DNA from: Ceriagrion tenellum
Taxonomy: Eukaryota > Arthropoda > Insecta > Odonata > Coenagrionidae
Assembly (NCBI GenBank): GCA_963169105.1
Contig: OY720632.1
Span: 189,906,448 to 189,970,447, forward strand
Direction of reading: 5' to 3'
DNA: 64,000 nt
Made by a program: the position numbers and the translations under genes. This document shows positions 1-12,200 of the stretch, piece after piece (positions within the stretch are counted from its first letter, which is position 1; each line of letters opens with the position of its first letter). The notes under the pieces are model-generated. The model had not been told where the DNA came from, ran no database searches, and saw nothing but the letters and a program-made list of their open reading frames with translations.

Positions 1-110
1 CCGGTCCCCACACAAAAAATACTTTATTACGAAGTCTGTCACATAAATAACGGCATTCATTCGGCTATGCACGACGCTGCATTATAAATCAGGAAGCTTT
101 GCCACACGTA
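1..110. repeat. Left-edge fragment resembling the internal part of a CAGTAG-end MITE
   Basis: The first bases carry a GGTCC block next to a TTACGAAGTC block. The same pair of words (TACGAAGT and GGNCC) occurs near the ends of repeat copies at 17940-18002 and 25671-25800. This looks like the truncated end of the same non-autonomous family, cut by the window edge. No terminus is visible here, so the assignment is weak. Confidence 0.25.
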
Positions 111-229
111 CTATGCCCATGAGCTTGAGAACTAAAATATATACAATGGATACTTGGCATAAGCTATTTAACTGGGTTGAGGGTACAGAACTCCCACTGG
201 GTTACTGTACTATGAAAGGAGTCGGAGAG

Positions 230-314
230 CATGAGAGGTCGTGGAGGGGTGAAAGGGAAAAAACGAAAGATAGGACTTTTCTTCTTCCCTTTCACCCCTC
301 CCCTACATCTCATG
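230..314. repeat. Imperfect inverted repeat (hairpin), pyrimidine/purine-rich
   Basis: Two 30-base arms at 230-259 and 285-314 are reverse complements at about 26 of 30 positions. Both begin with CATGAGA and end in GGGTGAAAGGGAA. The loop is about 25 bases. It lies in a locally GC-rich block (about 200-480) that contrasts with its AT-rich surroundings. It probably belongs to a dispersed repeat, but no element family is recognised. Confidence 0.5.
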
Positions 315-2852
315 CCTCTATTGTCCCTCTGAAGGTCACTCACCCAACAGGGGGTCCGGCACAATTCCCGGCTAATCTTCCCTCCCCAACCAGCTTCCCG
401 GCCTGGCCTTGGCTCCACCCACTCCCCTTTCCCGTCCCTAGCTTCCAACCCCCTTTCCAATTTGACTGTGCTGTGGGCCAAATGTGTCCCTCTTCCCCTC
501 AGGCAGCTTAGCATTACCACTAGCAATCGTCAGGGCAATCACTCGAGTCTGAATCGGCAAAGTGTTATCAGTGCTTTGTAATGACCTGGCGAAACTCTCT
601 GCCCGGGCTTGTGGGAATGACTATGCCACATGCTAAGTTTCAGCATTATGTTTCCATCGTTGAAAAAGTATCTTCGTGCACACTGAAATTCTGGCCTCAA
701 AATCCCTATACATCGTACGTATGCATTGAAATGTTATGAAATTGTGACACTCTTTCGCTCGTCCATAGAGAAAGACGTCATTTCTTCCGTTAGGATGAGA
801 AAAATTTGTTATTCATGTCATAAATTTCGTCAGTGAGAAGGCATAGCAAACAAACTCCAGAAACATTATGAATGGTAAAATGTGGCATCTCTCCCTTTTG
901 CAACGAATGCAACCGTGCTTACACGCCTCAGATTTTTCAACGGAGGCAGACGGAAGTTGTTTGTAAACGATGTAGATTTTGCCACGTGCGAACAGCAAGC
1001 CAACATGCCTTTGTGGCTGAGCGGAACACAAGCAAGCAAAAGAAAGTCCCAGGGGTAACTAGGCACATCATTTCGTGGTACGGCGGACTGTGTCCAAGGT
1101 CCATTGTTTTTTTACATTGTAGATTAACTAAGATAATAGGTGTAATCCTTGAAAAATGTAAGCTCAGAAATTGTCTTGAATGTTCATTATACAAGAACTT
1201 TGCTTTCAATATAGATTAAGTTCCGTTTAAAATTGATAAATTCAAAGCGAAATAATTTGCACGTAACATTAAGGTAGGAACGAATAATTTAATCATTAGT
1301 TAAAGTGTTATCGATTTAAAGTTTAACGTTATGGCAATTAAAACAATAGGGAATAGGTTGAAAAGTTAACGAAACCTGTCTCTGTTAAATTTAATCGTTA
1401 ATCGCAATTATGTTAAGCGAATACACAGTTGGCCATGAGGGGAGATGGTTCTGAGACAAGGGTTGTGATTGCCTCCGTCACACGTTCGAGGAAAGTGTCT
1501 GGCGTCCCGCTGATTTGTGCTCCAAGACAACGAGAAGCATTGGCACACGATTCCTTGTCGCGAGAGAGTTCTATGCGGAGGAATATGTTCACGGCGCTCA
1601 TGGCAATGGTAGAATGTTTCATTGCATGGACAGCATGAAAGGGTAATAAAACACAGGTATCACACAATCATATCAATTGTAATTATAATTTATTAAAAAT
1701 CGTCATTCTTGTTTTGAACTACATTATGTTTGCTGTTATTATGACCTGGCTTGGTTCTTCAATTCAATTTATTTTATGGTAAAGCCAAACTGTGTATCAA
1801 CTTCCGCTCAACAACGTGCGCCGGTGAGGTGACACGCTTGCTTTTGGAGGACCCCAAAGCGAGCTTTATCTCTTCACTTGGAACAGCTGAGAGGGTTTTT
1901 CCTTCAAGGTCAAGGTTCTACCGCAACTGTCCGAGCGTAAATAAGTAAGCACCTTGAGCCCATAACTTTTCGTGCTGAAAGACGGGAGAGTAGAATTATA
2001 GATTATACCATTAAAATGCCACATATTACCTAGGTACAGTTGAATTTCACGGTTGTACGGAATTATCAAGAAGATTTTTGTTAAAGACAGGGAGGAATTT
2101 GGCCAATTTGGCTGACATTTCTTTAAGTTCTGTTATTTCATTTTATAAAATCAATTCAAGACCTCCACCGGGTACAGAAACAGCCATGTGTAAAATTGTA
2201 ACATCGCATTTACGTAAAGTCAAATAATGATTTGATAATGAGGTCAAATAACAATTCCATATTGCTTAAGGAATCGGGCGGGACCACTCACTAACTTGCG
2301 CGAAATCAAATTTTCCATAAAATTGATGAACTTAAATTTGGAATTCTACTGTATTAATTTTTCCACAGAGTAATTGTACAGGCAGCCGAGCAGTTTTTCC
2401 GTGGAATTAATCTCCCATCTGAATTAATTTCCCGGCTTGCTACGATTACTACAAAAAATGAGTGAAGCATGATTTTCGAACAACAAATTAGACTGTTTGA
2501 TTTCACATGTTTGCGCATAATTTGATTGTTAGTTACATGTCTGATATCATTTCAAAGCACGGCTGTATCACACAAAAGATTAAACTGGTCAAAAAAGAGC
2601 AAATGGATATTTTTTGCGATGTTTATATAAAAACTACGTTGATACGAACAACATTATGACGAACCACCGATTTTTTGGTCCCATGAACTTCTTAATAACA
2701 AGAGTCTAGTGTAGTAGAAACTCTTTTCTATGGTAAAATGCATGGTCTTTTTGACGAATAACTCCTTGGGTGAACCCATTGAGCACCATGTGAGACCGTC
2801 CGTGACTTTTTCCCAGAGAAGACACCTCACTATTGACACTTTTTCTCTTTCT
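315..2852. other. Unassigned non-coding stretch (intron of ABCE1 or upstream DNA)
   Basis: No convincing protein, RNA gene or element end was found here. Open frames are short and have no recognisable domain. The short CxxC-containing frame near 872-1219 (+) was considered and not accepted. Since ABCE1 exons upstream of 9128 are not seen, this is presumably intronic. Confidence 0.4.
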
Positions 2853-2856
2853 TTAA

Positions 2857-5811
2857 CCCCTCAGCGCCGTCCTGCGTACCCAGTGCGCACGATTAAATCA
2901 CCGTATGCCACTGTCATGCATACACAGCACGCTCCCTGAACTTCTGAATGTAATAATTTTTCTCGGTCAGAAATCGCATATTTTATTCAGTAAATTTACT
3001 GTATTTTGTTAAGAAAGGTTGTTTTCTCTACAGTAATATATTTGTTGTACTTTTGAACATTAAGTTTATTTTTAATATTGCTATTAAATTTACTTCTAAA
3101 CCCGTAAGTGAATGAATTTGGTCTTCAAAATTCTCGCGTTCATTCTTTCGTACCATTTTGAGCACATCTGCCTATTCTGCTAGTGAGTCGTCAAGAAGGG
3201 TCAGCTCCTTTAGCATGAGATACGATATCTTCCGCATTAGTTCTCTCTCCCTTCTCTCTCAGTCTGTTCCTTGTGCATCATCACCTCGAGCCCCATGAAT
3301 GTTTGCTGTCTCGTCCGTCCGAAGCGAAGGGACCATGTGCTTCGCTCTGCATTTCTTCGCTGTCTTTCAAGGACAGTAATCATTGAAAATAAGAGTTCCT
3401 CTCTAAACAGTCAACATAAACTGGGACCCCTCGAAATCTTTGCTCATCCCTCGAAGGAGTTTTCAAGCGTTTCAGTCCACTGGAATCTTTCATGCAGTGT
3501 GGTGTCCTTTCATGCCGTGTGATGTCATTTTATCCGTGTGTACGTTTTGCATGCAGTTATTTTTATAAATAAGTATCCCTATAATGGCTTCAACAAGTAG
3601 AAAAAGATTACCATTTCCAAGTGACGAGAAAATTCCTGAAGTATTACTTGAAAGTGATTCTGACGACAGTGTATGTTTGGAAAGTGATGGAGAAAATTGC
3701 ATCAATGGTCGCTGAGAAATTACACTCTGCAGCCTATTTACGATGAACTTGAGGATGTTGATTAAGCAGAAACCTTTGAGTGGGAGGGAATGAGAGATTA
3801 CATAGGTAATAGAGAAACATTTGTTAGTGTTTTTGGACCTCAAGACAAAGCCAAAAATTGATCTAATGCTCTAGATATTTTTCAGTTATTTTTTGATGAA
3901 TTTATTCATAGTATTGCTCTAGAAGCAAATCGTTATGCTCAGCAACAGATTTCTTCAAGTGAGCCCCCATTTTCAAGGAAGTCAAGAATTGCCACATGGA
4001 AACCAGTGACAACAGAAGAAATACACGTAGCACTGGGATTATTCATGCTCATGGGAATTGTGCAGAAGCCAACACTTCGAACTTACTTTTCGACAAAGAG
4101 AGTTATAACGACTCCAGGTGTCGGGGATGTAATTTCAAGGGACCGATTTGAGATATACTGTAAATTTCTTCATTTCCACAACAATGAAGAAAAAGATCAA
4201 CGGAGTCCTCAGAAGTGAAAAAAAATCTTTTCCGTAATTGAACATCTAAATGAAAAATTTCATATATTTTTTACCAAATTGCAACATTTCCATAGACGAG
4301 TCTTTGACATTGTGGAAGGGCAGGCTATCCTTCAAACAATACATTCCTCTGAAGGCATCAAAGTTTGGGATCAAGACCTATGTGCTTTGTGATGCAAATA
4401 CCGGCTACTTATGGTCCTCTCTTGGGCACACTGGTAAAGATACTGTAGTCCCCTCAAAAATCATTCCAGATAATTCAAACAAGACAGCAGCAATAGTTTT
4501 AGACTTGGCAGAACCGCTGCTAAATCAAGGACACTGTATTTGGATGGACAATTTTTATAATTCTCCTGCTCTTGCAACACTACTGAAAAGTAAATACAAG
4601 ACTGATTGTGTTGGAACTTTGAGGTTGAATAGAAAGGATGTCCCAAAATATGGGAAGGAGAAGAAGCTGCAGAAGGACGAAATATGTGGACAAAATTCGG
4701 GGCCCGTTGCTGTTTTCAATTGGAGGGACAAAAAAATTGTCTCTATGATCTCTACATTCCATAGTGACGAAATGAGAACGGTATCCAAAGGCGAAAAAGA
4801 GACCCGAAAGCTTCTTTGTGTGTTAGACTACAACAAATTCATGGGTGGGGTGGATCTCAAGGACCAGTTATTGCATACGTACTTGATCGAAAGGAAACGC
4901 CACAACAAGTGGTATATGAAGATATTTAGGAGACTATTGAATAGAGCAATCCTAAATGCATTGTCATTCACAGGGAAAATACAGATAAAAAATTGGACCA
5001 CCTTTCATTTCGTGTGCAGCTGGTTGAAGGAATATTTTTGAAATATGCTACTGCATACAGGAAATGTGTACCAGGCCATCACTCATTTGGCAACTTAGTG
5101 CCGCGACTCACTGAGAGACATTTCCTGAAGATGATTCCTGCAACCGGGAAGAAAGCAAAGCCCCAAGAGAGATGTGCAGTATGTTTCAAGCATGGGAAAA
5201 GAAGAGACAGCGTGTATTGGTGTGAACCATGTGCAGTGGGTTTGTGCTTGGATTGCTTCGAGCCTTATCACACGAAGCAGAATTACTTAGGTAAAGCCAT
5301 TTGAATATTTCCATGCTAACGTTTTAACAAAAATAAGTGAGTTTCTACATCAAATTATTGGATAATAATATCTCAGAGCGGAGTAAATGGACGAAGTAAT
5401 GAATTTTCATGTTAGCGAGACGGGTTATCATATCAAAAGTATCCTCATAATTATGACATCCTTAATACCATTTTACAAAATTTAAGTACATAATTATTTT
5501 AAAAATGCATTTTAAATATTAAAAACCTGTATATTTAACAAAAAAATTTGTTCACTTAAAACACTGAAAATTATCCGTTTTATTCATAGAACGAGAAAAA
5601 ATAAATATAAATATTAATCCAAAGCATTTAAAAAGTTTGAGGGTGATAACGCAATCTCTTATGCTGGTTCACAAAAAGTTTCAACATTAATGATAAAATA
5701 TCTTGAAAGTTATCAATTATTGAATGATAGCATGTCGAAAAGGCGAATTCATTTAAATCTCCTCCGGCCTGTGGGATGGGATTTAATTAAAAATCCTCCG
5801 TGCTTGAGGGG
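2857..5811 (+). mobile_element. piggyBac-like DNA transposon, degenerate, with TTAA target-site ends
   Basis: The element is bounded by TTAA at 2853-2856 and at 5812-5815, the obligatory piggyBac target site. The terminal inverted repeats begin CCCCTCA at both ends. The right end read inward continues AAGCACGG and the left end GCGCCGTC, so the match is imperfect beyond the first seven bases. The element is 2955 bp long and contains a broken piggyBac transposase in + orientation. It lies in presumed ABCE1 intronic DNA. The transposase is broken in several places, so autonomous movement is very unlikely. Confidence 0.85.
3584..5304 (+). pseudogene. piggyBac transposase pseudogene (DDE_Tnp_1_7 family)
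   Basis: The ATG at 3584 opens a 43-residue acidic N-terminus rich in Asp/Ser, typical of piggyBac transposases, which ends at an in-frame TGA (3713). Further pieces follow in alternating frames. About 3985-4218 holds the N-terminal helical part (EIHVALGLFMLMGIVQKP). 4250-5041 holds the catalytic core, with the first Asp in NISIDESL, the second in IWMDNFYNSP and the GGVDLKDQ motif after DYNKFM. 4993-5304 holds the C-terminal cysteine-rich zinc-binding domain (CAVCFKHGK, then CEPC and CLDC). At least two frameshifts and several stops separate these parts. The motifs are all present, so decay is by frame loss and not by deletion. Known family role: cut-and-paste transposition at TTAA. Confidence 0.9.
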
Positions 5812-5815
5812 TTAA

Positions 5816-7774
5816 TGATGTTATGGATTGTTTTCTCTCTCACGTCTGCCCAAATTGCTTTGTTTTGCACCACTTAATTGGAGTCAATAACCAAATCACC
5901 TGCCTTTGCACTGTCAAAGAACTCCTTGATGGTGGTGTTAATATCCTTATCATGTCTTCTCAAATTCTTGAATCTCCCTTTTCAATGAGTTTCTTCATTG
6001 GAACTTTGTGTTCTTAAATTTCACAGTCTAAGGACACTTTTTTTGTTTTTTGTGGGAGGCTTCTTGCTCACACACAATTTTGAGCTGAACTGAAGGAGTA
6101 AACGAGAAACAGAAACATCTCTTCCTCGGTGACAGTGGGGTGCACATTATTGTGAGAGAGAAGGTTGAGGGATGACAATGTGTATGGTTGGAAATTCCAG
6201 GATTAAAGTTCTCAGTGGGAAATGGCAAAGAAGCATGAAAACATGTGGACTCTTCAGATAGGAGCATATGAAAGGATAGCCCCACCTGGGGTGTCTTGGA
6301 ACACAAGTTGAGTGGCTTAGAGGGGGGTTAATGAGTTTGAATCATCAAAGCATTGCGTAAGGGTTCAAATAGAGGGAAGGAATGGAATTGACAACCTTTG
6401 TTTAGTCTTTCCAGGAAATTTTGCTCTCATAGTTTACATACATTGTCTTCAGGCCCACATTGAACTTGTTTTTCATAGCGTACTCACCTCGGGAGGCTTG
6501 GAACACAAGGAGAGGGGGATTGTGATGGGGTTCATGGCTCTGAATCATCAATACCGTGCACATGGGTTTGAAGGGAGGCAAGAATTAGCATTTCAAGGCT
6601 GCCCAAATGATTTTTAAAGGGTGATTTTTAGTTGTAGATTATATTCACTCTTATCTACCGGGTCATTCTAAATTGGCGAGCAGAATTCTTCAACTGATGA
6701 ATGGAGGGTCTTATTCCAAGAATAACGAATGGAATAGAAATAGAAATAAGAATAATAATGCCTAGAATAATTAATATGATGCACAAGTCTTTATGATTGG
6801 TTGACTTGAAAGTGTGATGTTTCAAACATGCCGTCAGTTTTCTTTAGCTCAATGGAAAATGATTCAGTTGCAGTACACCCTGCTCATCCAAATTTCCATT
6901 TTAAGTTGCGCATGCAAGAAGTGGCAACACTGCAATATTTCATTCCTGCATATTTTCACAATTCCCTAATGTAATTGATAGTAGATGTAAATCATGTATT
7001 TTCTGATTATAGAAAAATCATAAATAAATTAGTGTTTCCATAACTTTAATTTTTTAAATTGGAGTTTTTTGAAGGACTAGATGATGTTTAAATATGTTCA
7101 CTAATTAACAACAAAATATGCAATGTAAAAACATGCTTTTGCCATTTTATGTACCTTTATGAATTCTCGCAACTTTTAGTGGAAAATTAAAGCTGTCGAT
7201 CATGTTGTTCCCCTAGGCTGAGTTACGCAGTTCATGAAGTTAGCAAAACTGCTAAATTTACAAATTTAGAGTGCTCCCAGTCAATTATTGCATTGGTGTG
7301 GGTACAAATTTTATTTAACATGTGATGATAAATATAATTGAAAGTGCAATGAAGTTACCTTTAAAAAAGTGTATAGATCATTGCACTAGCATGTACGCGG
7401 GTCCAGGCATAAATTATCATTACAGTGGCACTTAATTTTGACATCAACTGTAAGAGGCCATTGTATACAGCCTCCTTAACTGTGTGATCATGACTGACTT
7501 GATCTATTTAATTGGTGAATGACCATGATAATCCATGACGTGCTCCTAATGTTGCTCTGAATTTGATGCAGTTTGTAGTATGTACCTCAACAGGGTATAT
7601 ACTATTTATGATCCAATTTAGGTCAACTATAGTCATAATGGTATGACCATTACTGAACTGGCCAATGTAATATGCATCAGGAAGGGTAAAATGTATGGAG
7701 TTATACAGAGGAGAAAGTTGGCTGCATCGAGTAATAGGATTTTCATTATAGAAATAAACGAGGAAAGTGAATCT
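5816..7774. other. Unassigned intronic stretch between two TTAA elements
   Basis: Apart from the direct repeat at 6283-6593, no coding exon, RNA or element end could be identified. The sequence is AT-rich, with no long open frame carrying a known motif. Confidence 0.4.
6283..6593 (+). repeat. Two imperfect direct repeat copies of about 100 bp
   Basis: Copy one spans about 6283-6382 and copy two about 6485-6593. They share CTTGGAACACAAG near the start, GAATCATCAA in the middle, and a GGGTT ... GAGGGA/AGGAAT block at the end. The offset is about 202 bases. Identity is moderate with small gaps, so the duplication is old. No function is evident. Confidence 0.55.
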
Positions 7775-7778
7775 TTAA

Positions 7779-8075
7779 CCCATTTACTTAAAGAGATGGC
7801 AATTCGCCAGTTGGTATAACCTGGCCCTAGTTTAAAGAGACGGCGAATTGCCGTTGTCATACATTAAGATTTTTGGGTGCCTCTAATTAATTAACTGTGT
7901 GTCGTGATGTAATGCATGACTTAATGCATAATAATGATATCTTTTATTTGTAAAAATTTCAAATCCATAGAATAAATTATTTTAGAAAAAAAAATCAAAT
8001 TTGAAAGTGAAATTTTGAAGAACTAAATAGTTACCCAAGGAAAGGTGATCTTTCAAAAAATACTATGTCAGTGGG
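7779..8075. mobile_element. piggyBac-type MITE candidate with TTAA on both sides
   Basis: TTAA occurs at 7775-7778 and 8076-8079, immediately outside CCCA at the left end and its complement TGGG at the right end. The enclosed 297 bp have no coding capacity. They contain a repeated internal word, AAAGAGA(T/C)GGC(A/G)A(A/T)T, at about 7800 and 7835. The inverted repeat match beyond CCCA is only partial, so this rests mainly on the TTAA flanks and size. Confidence 0.5.
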
Positions 8076-8083
8076 TTAACTGA

Positions 8084-8882
8084 CAAGGGGAGTGTCAGGT
8101 AGCTGGGTCTCAGATTTTATTCAAACTCAGTGGTTGTACAGACCGCTGTATGTGGTTCATGAAATACCCCACATATAGGGTTATATAACCAATAGTTTAA
8201 ACAAAATAGGCCTTTAAATATTTTAAACTCATATAAGTAACCTTCCGATGGATTATGTACTCAATTGTCAAAGTGGCTGGGTGGCTACCGTGCTTGACTA
8301 CGGTCTAGAGCCACAAGAATGTTGAATACTCAATTCTTAACAATTATGCTTGAATTGTGAAAATATGGAGGCAATTTCATAAAATAATAATAGAAAATGG
8401 AAATCATGTGAATGAAAGAAAAATGAAAATACGTCATGAAAAGATAAGGAAGTGACATAATTAGAAGGCTGCCTTCAACCGAAAAAAAGAGAATAAGCCT
8501 GATGTCGTGTATGCAAATGAAAAATTTGCCTCGTACAAAAATAATATTTCGAGTAGAAATAAAAAAAAATCTAGAGCGCATTGTAGGATGCCGTAAAAGA
8601 AAAACTAAAAAAAACAGCGGAAAAAAAACAACCCATGCGGCAATGGAACCCGTGCTCTCTGGACCATTGTCAAGCTCGGTAGCCACCCAACCACTTAGAC
8701 ATTTGAGTAGATAATCTGTGGGAAGGGTACTTATATGAGTTTAAAATATTTAAAGGCTTATTTTATTTAAGCTATTGATTATATAACCCTTTATGTGGGG
8801 TGATACATGAACCACATACAGCGGTCTGTATAACTACTGAGTTTGAATGAAATCTGAGACCCGGCTACCTCTCACTCCCTTG
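8084..8882. mobile_element. Foldback element with long inverted arms
   Basis: About 227 bp at 8084-8310 are repeated in reverse complement at about 8655-8882, at roughly 85 percent identity by eye. Both ends begin CAAGGG(G)AGTG. The next shared blocks include GTCTCAGATTT, ATTCAAACTCAGT, CAGACCGCTGTATGTGG and CTTTAAATATTTTAAACTC. A spacer of about 340 bp separates the arms. The trinucleotide TGA lies directly outside both ends (8081-8083 and 8883-8885), a possible 3-bp target duplication. The inner end of each arm contains a GTGG(C/T)TGGGTGGCTACCG block that resembles the D-arm/A-box of a tRNA. No transposase is present, so this is non-autonomous, and its superfamily cannot be fixed. Confidence 0.7.
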
Positions 8883-9127
8883 TGAGTGTAAGTGAAAAGC
8901 TTAAGCTCTCTACAAAGAAGCCGTATGTGGCTGCTTTGGGTATGAAATGAATTCAAAGTCCGTCCAAATGACAAATCACTGGATTTGGCTGCCAGATATC
9001 TCTTACTGCAGACCCATGAACGAAGGCTATATATAAGAAGTTCAATTTTATACATCTCTTAAAGAAAATATTTTAAGATGTAAAAAAATGGTGGCAGTTC
9101 TCATGAGAGTGTATTTTGTATTACAAG

Positions 9128-9279
9128 GATGACTAAAACAATGGGGTCGTTTAAACTTGGTGTACACCCTGGCCAATTCACGGACTCGGAGATTTTGGTC
9201 CTCCTCGGAGAGAATGGAACTGGAAAAACAACTTTCATACGTATGTTGGCTGGGCGCCTTGAGGCTGATGATGGTTCTG
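9128..9279 (+). CDS. ABCE1: ABCE1 exon with Walker A of NBD2
   Basis: The acceptor is ACAAG before 9128 and the donor is GTATGT at 9280. One base completes a codon begun in the previous exon, outside the window. The exon then reads from MTKTMGSFKL through GENGTGKTTFIRMLAGRL to DDGS and ends in phase 1. The Met at 9129 is internal to the protein and not a start. Confidence 0.95.
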
Positions 9280-12200
9280 GTATGTATCCAAGTTATTATT
9301 TCAAACTGCTCTTAACTCTTGTTTCAACCACGTTTGTTTTTTTTCCCATTAGGTAAGAGTTGGAGCGAGGATTTTTTGGCAAGCCCCCTACTGTCCTTCC
9401 CACACTTCCTCACCTATTCTCAAAATCTTGCAGCCCCAGCCCCTTTGTAAACTCATGTATAAGTCATTCCAATAAGATCCTCTTTCATTCAGTTTTCCTG
9501 AGTCAAAGCACTGCTAACAGGTGTACAGCCTTGATCACCCAATGCCACAATGGGCAGTTTTCAGCTGTATGAGGTTGGCCCATCAAGAGAGAGGCTCTGC
9601 AATACTCATGTGGACAATTGGTATTTGGAATGTGAGAGTTTTGTATGTTTAAGAGTTAGAGTTGATGATTTAAGAAATGACACGAGTACATGTTTTGATT
9701 TGTGTGTTTGTGAAATGAGGAGCCAAGGAGCCTAGTTATGACTCTCGCTGCAAATGATGGGTGATGTATGGAGCAATGTGTGCAGAAGCAACATTTGGTA
9801 AACTGCCAGTTGGTGGCATTTGTGATGTTTAAAAACAGTCAAGGCCATGAGCATTAGACATTTTTTCTGTACTTAACCACTTGACGGACGGATGAAAATT
9901 TTTTCCATGGGAAGGGGAAGGAAGATCCCCAAAGCCATGCCATGGTGAGGGATAGGCTTCGTGCCTAGATGCAAAGTCTGTTTCTTGTCGTGGTGCCTTA
10001 GTATCTTGTAGCTCTGTAGATTGGCTGTGCGTGTGCTCTGGATGTTTTTGATACCCGTGTTTCTTCATGTGATGAGTGGAAGCTAGAGGACATGCAAGAG
10101 ACTGCATTCACATGTATGTGCGAAGTCTGTCCATGGCCGTCAGAGCACATAGCATATGCCTCAATTTCTTGTTGATTTTCAAAGCACATACAACTTTCTC
10201 ACTTTTCCGTATGAATTCCACATTTTTAAATATCTCAGTAGTTGCAACGGCTTCTGTTCTGACTCGAGCCATTCCAGGGAAATAAGCTCCAGCTCGGAGC
10301 AGCAGCAGGCAAAAGTCAGTAGTGTGTCATGACATTTTTGGCTCTTGTAATTTTACAGAGCTATATGTGAAAGCCAGGTACTGAGAGTTTTGGTCGACGC
10401 AAACAATACTTTCATTTCCATTTTTTGGCCAGACAATGTTCTACTTAAGGTAGCATCTGCATTTTGTGTAAAATGCCCATTACGATCCCCAAACCCACCC
10501 AATTGCAAAACTAGACAAAAACTGGGAGGTTCACTAGAAATTTGAGGGGAAGTTCAAGGCACTACACTCCAGACAGGGATGTTACCATCGATGAAAGACT
10601 TATCAAGGGTGGATTGGTATGGCATCAGTTCATGCAGGTGAAGCATACTTAATTTTGTATCAATTTTTTTTGCATTATGCATGTCAAATATGTGCTTGCA
10701 TCTTGCTTGCATGCTTGCATCAATGCCGGCCCCGGTGGCGGTGGGGTAAAGTCCTCGCCTGCTAAACCGAGGGTTGCGGGTTCAAGTCCCGCCTGGGTGG
10801 GTTTTTCGCAACTCAGGGCATGGATGTATGTCAAGTTCTGTTGGTCCGGTCCCTGGAAAACCTGATGACAGGCTCAGCAGCCTATCGGGATTCCGGGGAC
10901 ATACGGGCCAACAGAATCGTCCGGCAGCTTTAAAAAAAAAATAAAATAAAAAATAAATAGTAGATATGTGTGGTCGAGTGTGATATATATGGGGAAGGGA
11001 GCTGTTCTCGATAAGTACTTTGGCCATAATCCCATGTCATCACAATTGTGTGATGTCACTGATGAAGCCACTGCTTGACAAAGGATATCGCTTGACCATG
11101 GATAATTTCTACACGTCTCCGGCGTCAGCCGAGTTGTTGGTTTCCCGATCCACAGATACCTATGGGACACTGAGGAAAACCAGGAGAGGAATACTAATAG
11201 CACTGAAAGATTGGAAAGTGGTAGCCTTCTCAAAATGGAAGGTAATGGAGATTTAGTAGAAAGAGGAACAGGTGTCACTGCTGTTATTAGTGCATAATTG
11301 TGCCATGGAAAGTGTTGAAGAGAGGGAAAATAAATGAATAACTAATGATTGTTGTGGACTATGACGACTAGATTGGAGGAGTGGACCAATACTTGGCTGT
11401 TTACTCCATACTCCAGAAAAGGGGTAGAAAAATTTTTTCACCTCCTAGAACTTTCCATATGAAACTCGCTTGTTCTCTACTATAATACTGATGGGAGAAA
11501 AGTGCATTTAGACTTCCTTCTTCGGATGATTGAGCAGCAAATAGATGTGTATCGGCCCAGTGTTTCATCCCCACAAATGTGTTGGCCACCCGGAATAACT
11601 CGCCCTCGATGCCTCACGGAGAGGGATTTTTCGGAACAATTCCACCAAACAGAAAAGTAACCCTAACAAACAGTGATTCCTTTCTTGCAGAAGCAGAGGT
11701 GCAAGAGGGAAAAATAGCTAGAATGGAAACTAGCTATTGCTGTCCGCATTGTGTACTGATTCTTGGTATAGCTTCTTGTTTTAGGATTTTACATACAACC
11801 AAAAACATTTAAGGACACTATTTTTAAGTGCAGGTATTTCATTAGCATAAAATAATAGTTTCTTGGTATTTATACTCATAAAAATAAAACATTTTTATTT
11901 TAAAAAATAAAGAAAGATTGTCTATAGCAAAGTGTACAAATATTGGTAAAATTCAATAAATTTTTAAGTTTAAAAAAAGTATTTTTAAAAAGGTTTTAGA
12001 GTGCTATTTTTTGCACATGTTAATTTTTATGTGAATACAGTAGAAACTCGAAATTTTGATTTTATGACACAAAATCTTTGGTCCTGACCAAAAGGGTTTC
12101 TAAATACATGTAACAGTATGCGATGTTACGAAATAACAAAGTTTTGATATTAAAAACCTCAGGTCTTGGTCCCAATATGCCAAAGTTACTCGTTTTTACA

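Noticed and set aside
872..1219. 115-codon open frame with CxxC pairs (CNEC, CKRCRFC) suggesting a zinc finger
   Set aside because: The Cys spacing fits no known finger, the second half looks non-coding, and the minus strand is equally open. No splice or promoter support.
8330..8686. 118-codon minus-strand frame with hydrophobic segments
   Set aside because: It covers the spacer and inner arm of the foldback element and is a translation of T-rich DNA.
1..9127. ABCE1 exons for NBD1 or the Fe-S domain within the left 9 kb
   Set aside because: I looked for the NBD1 Walker A wording and cysteine motifs on the + strand and did not see them; short exons could have been missed.
9129..9131. ATG at 9129 as a translation start
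   Set aside because: It is an internal Met of ABCE1 just after an acceptor; the residues upstream of NBD2 are required in this family.
10726..10800. A genuine tRNA gene at the SINE head
   Set aside because: The T-arm is perfect, but the acceptor stem does not close and the sequence continues into a SINE body with an A-rich tail.
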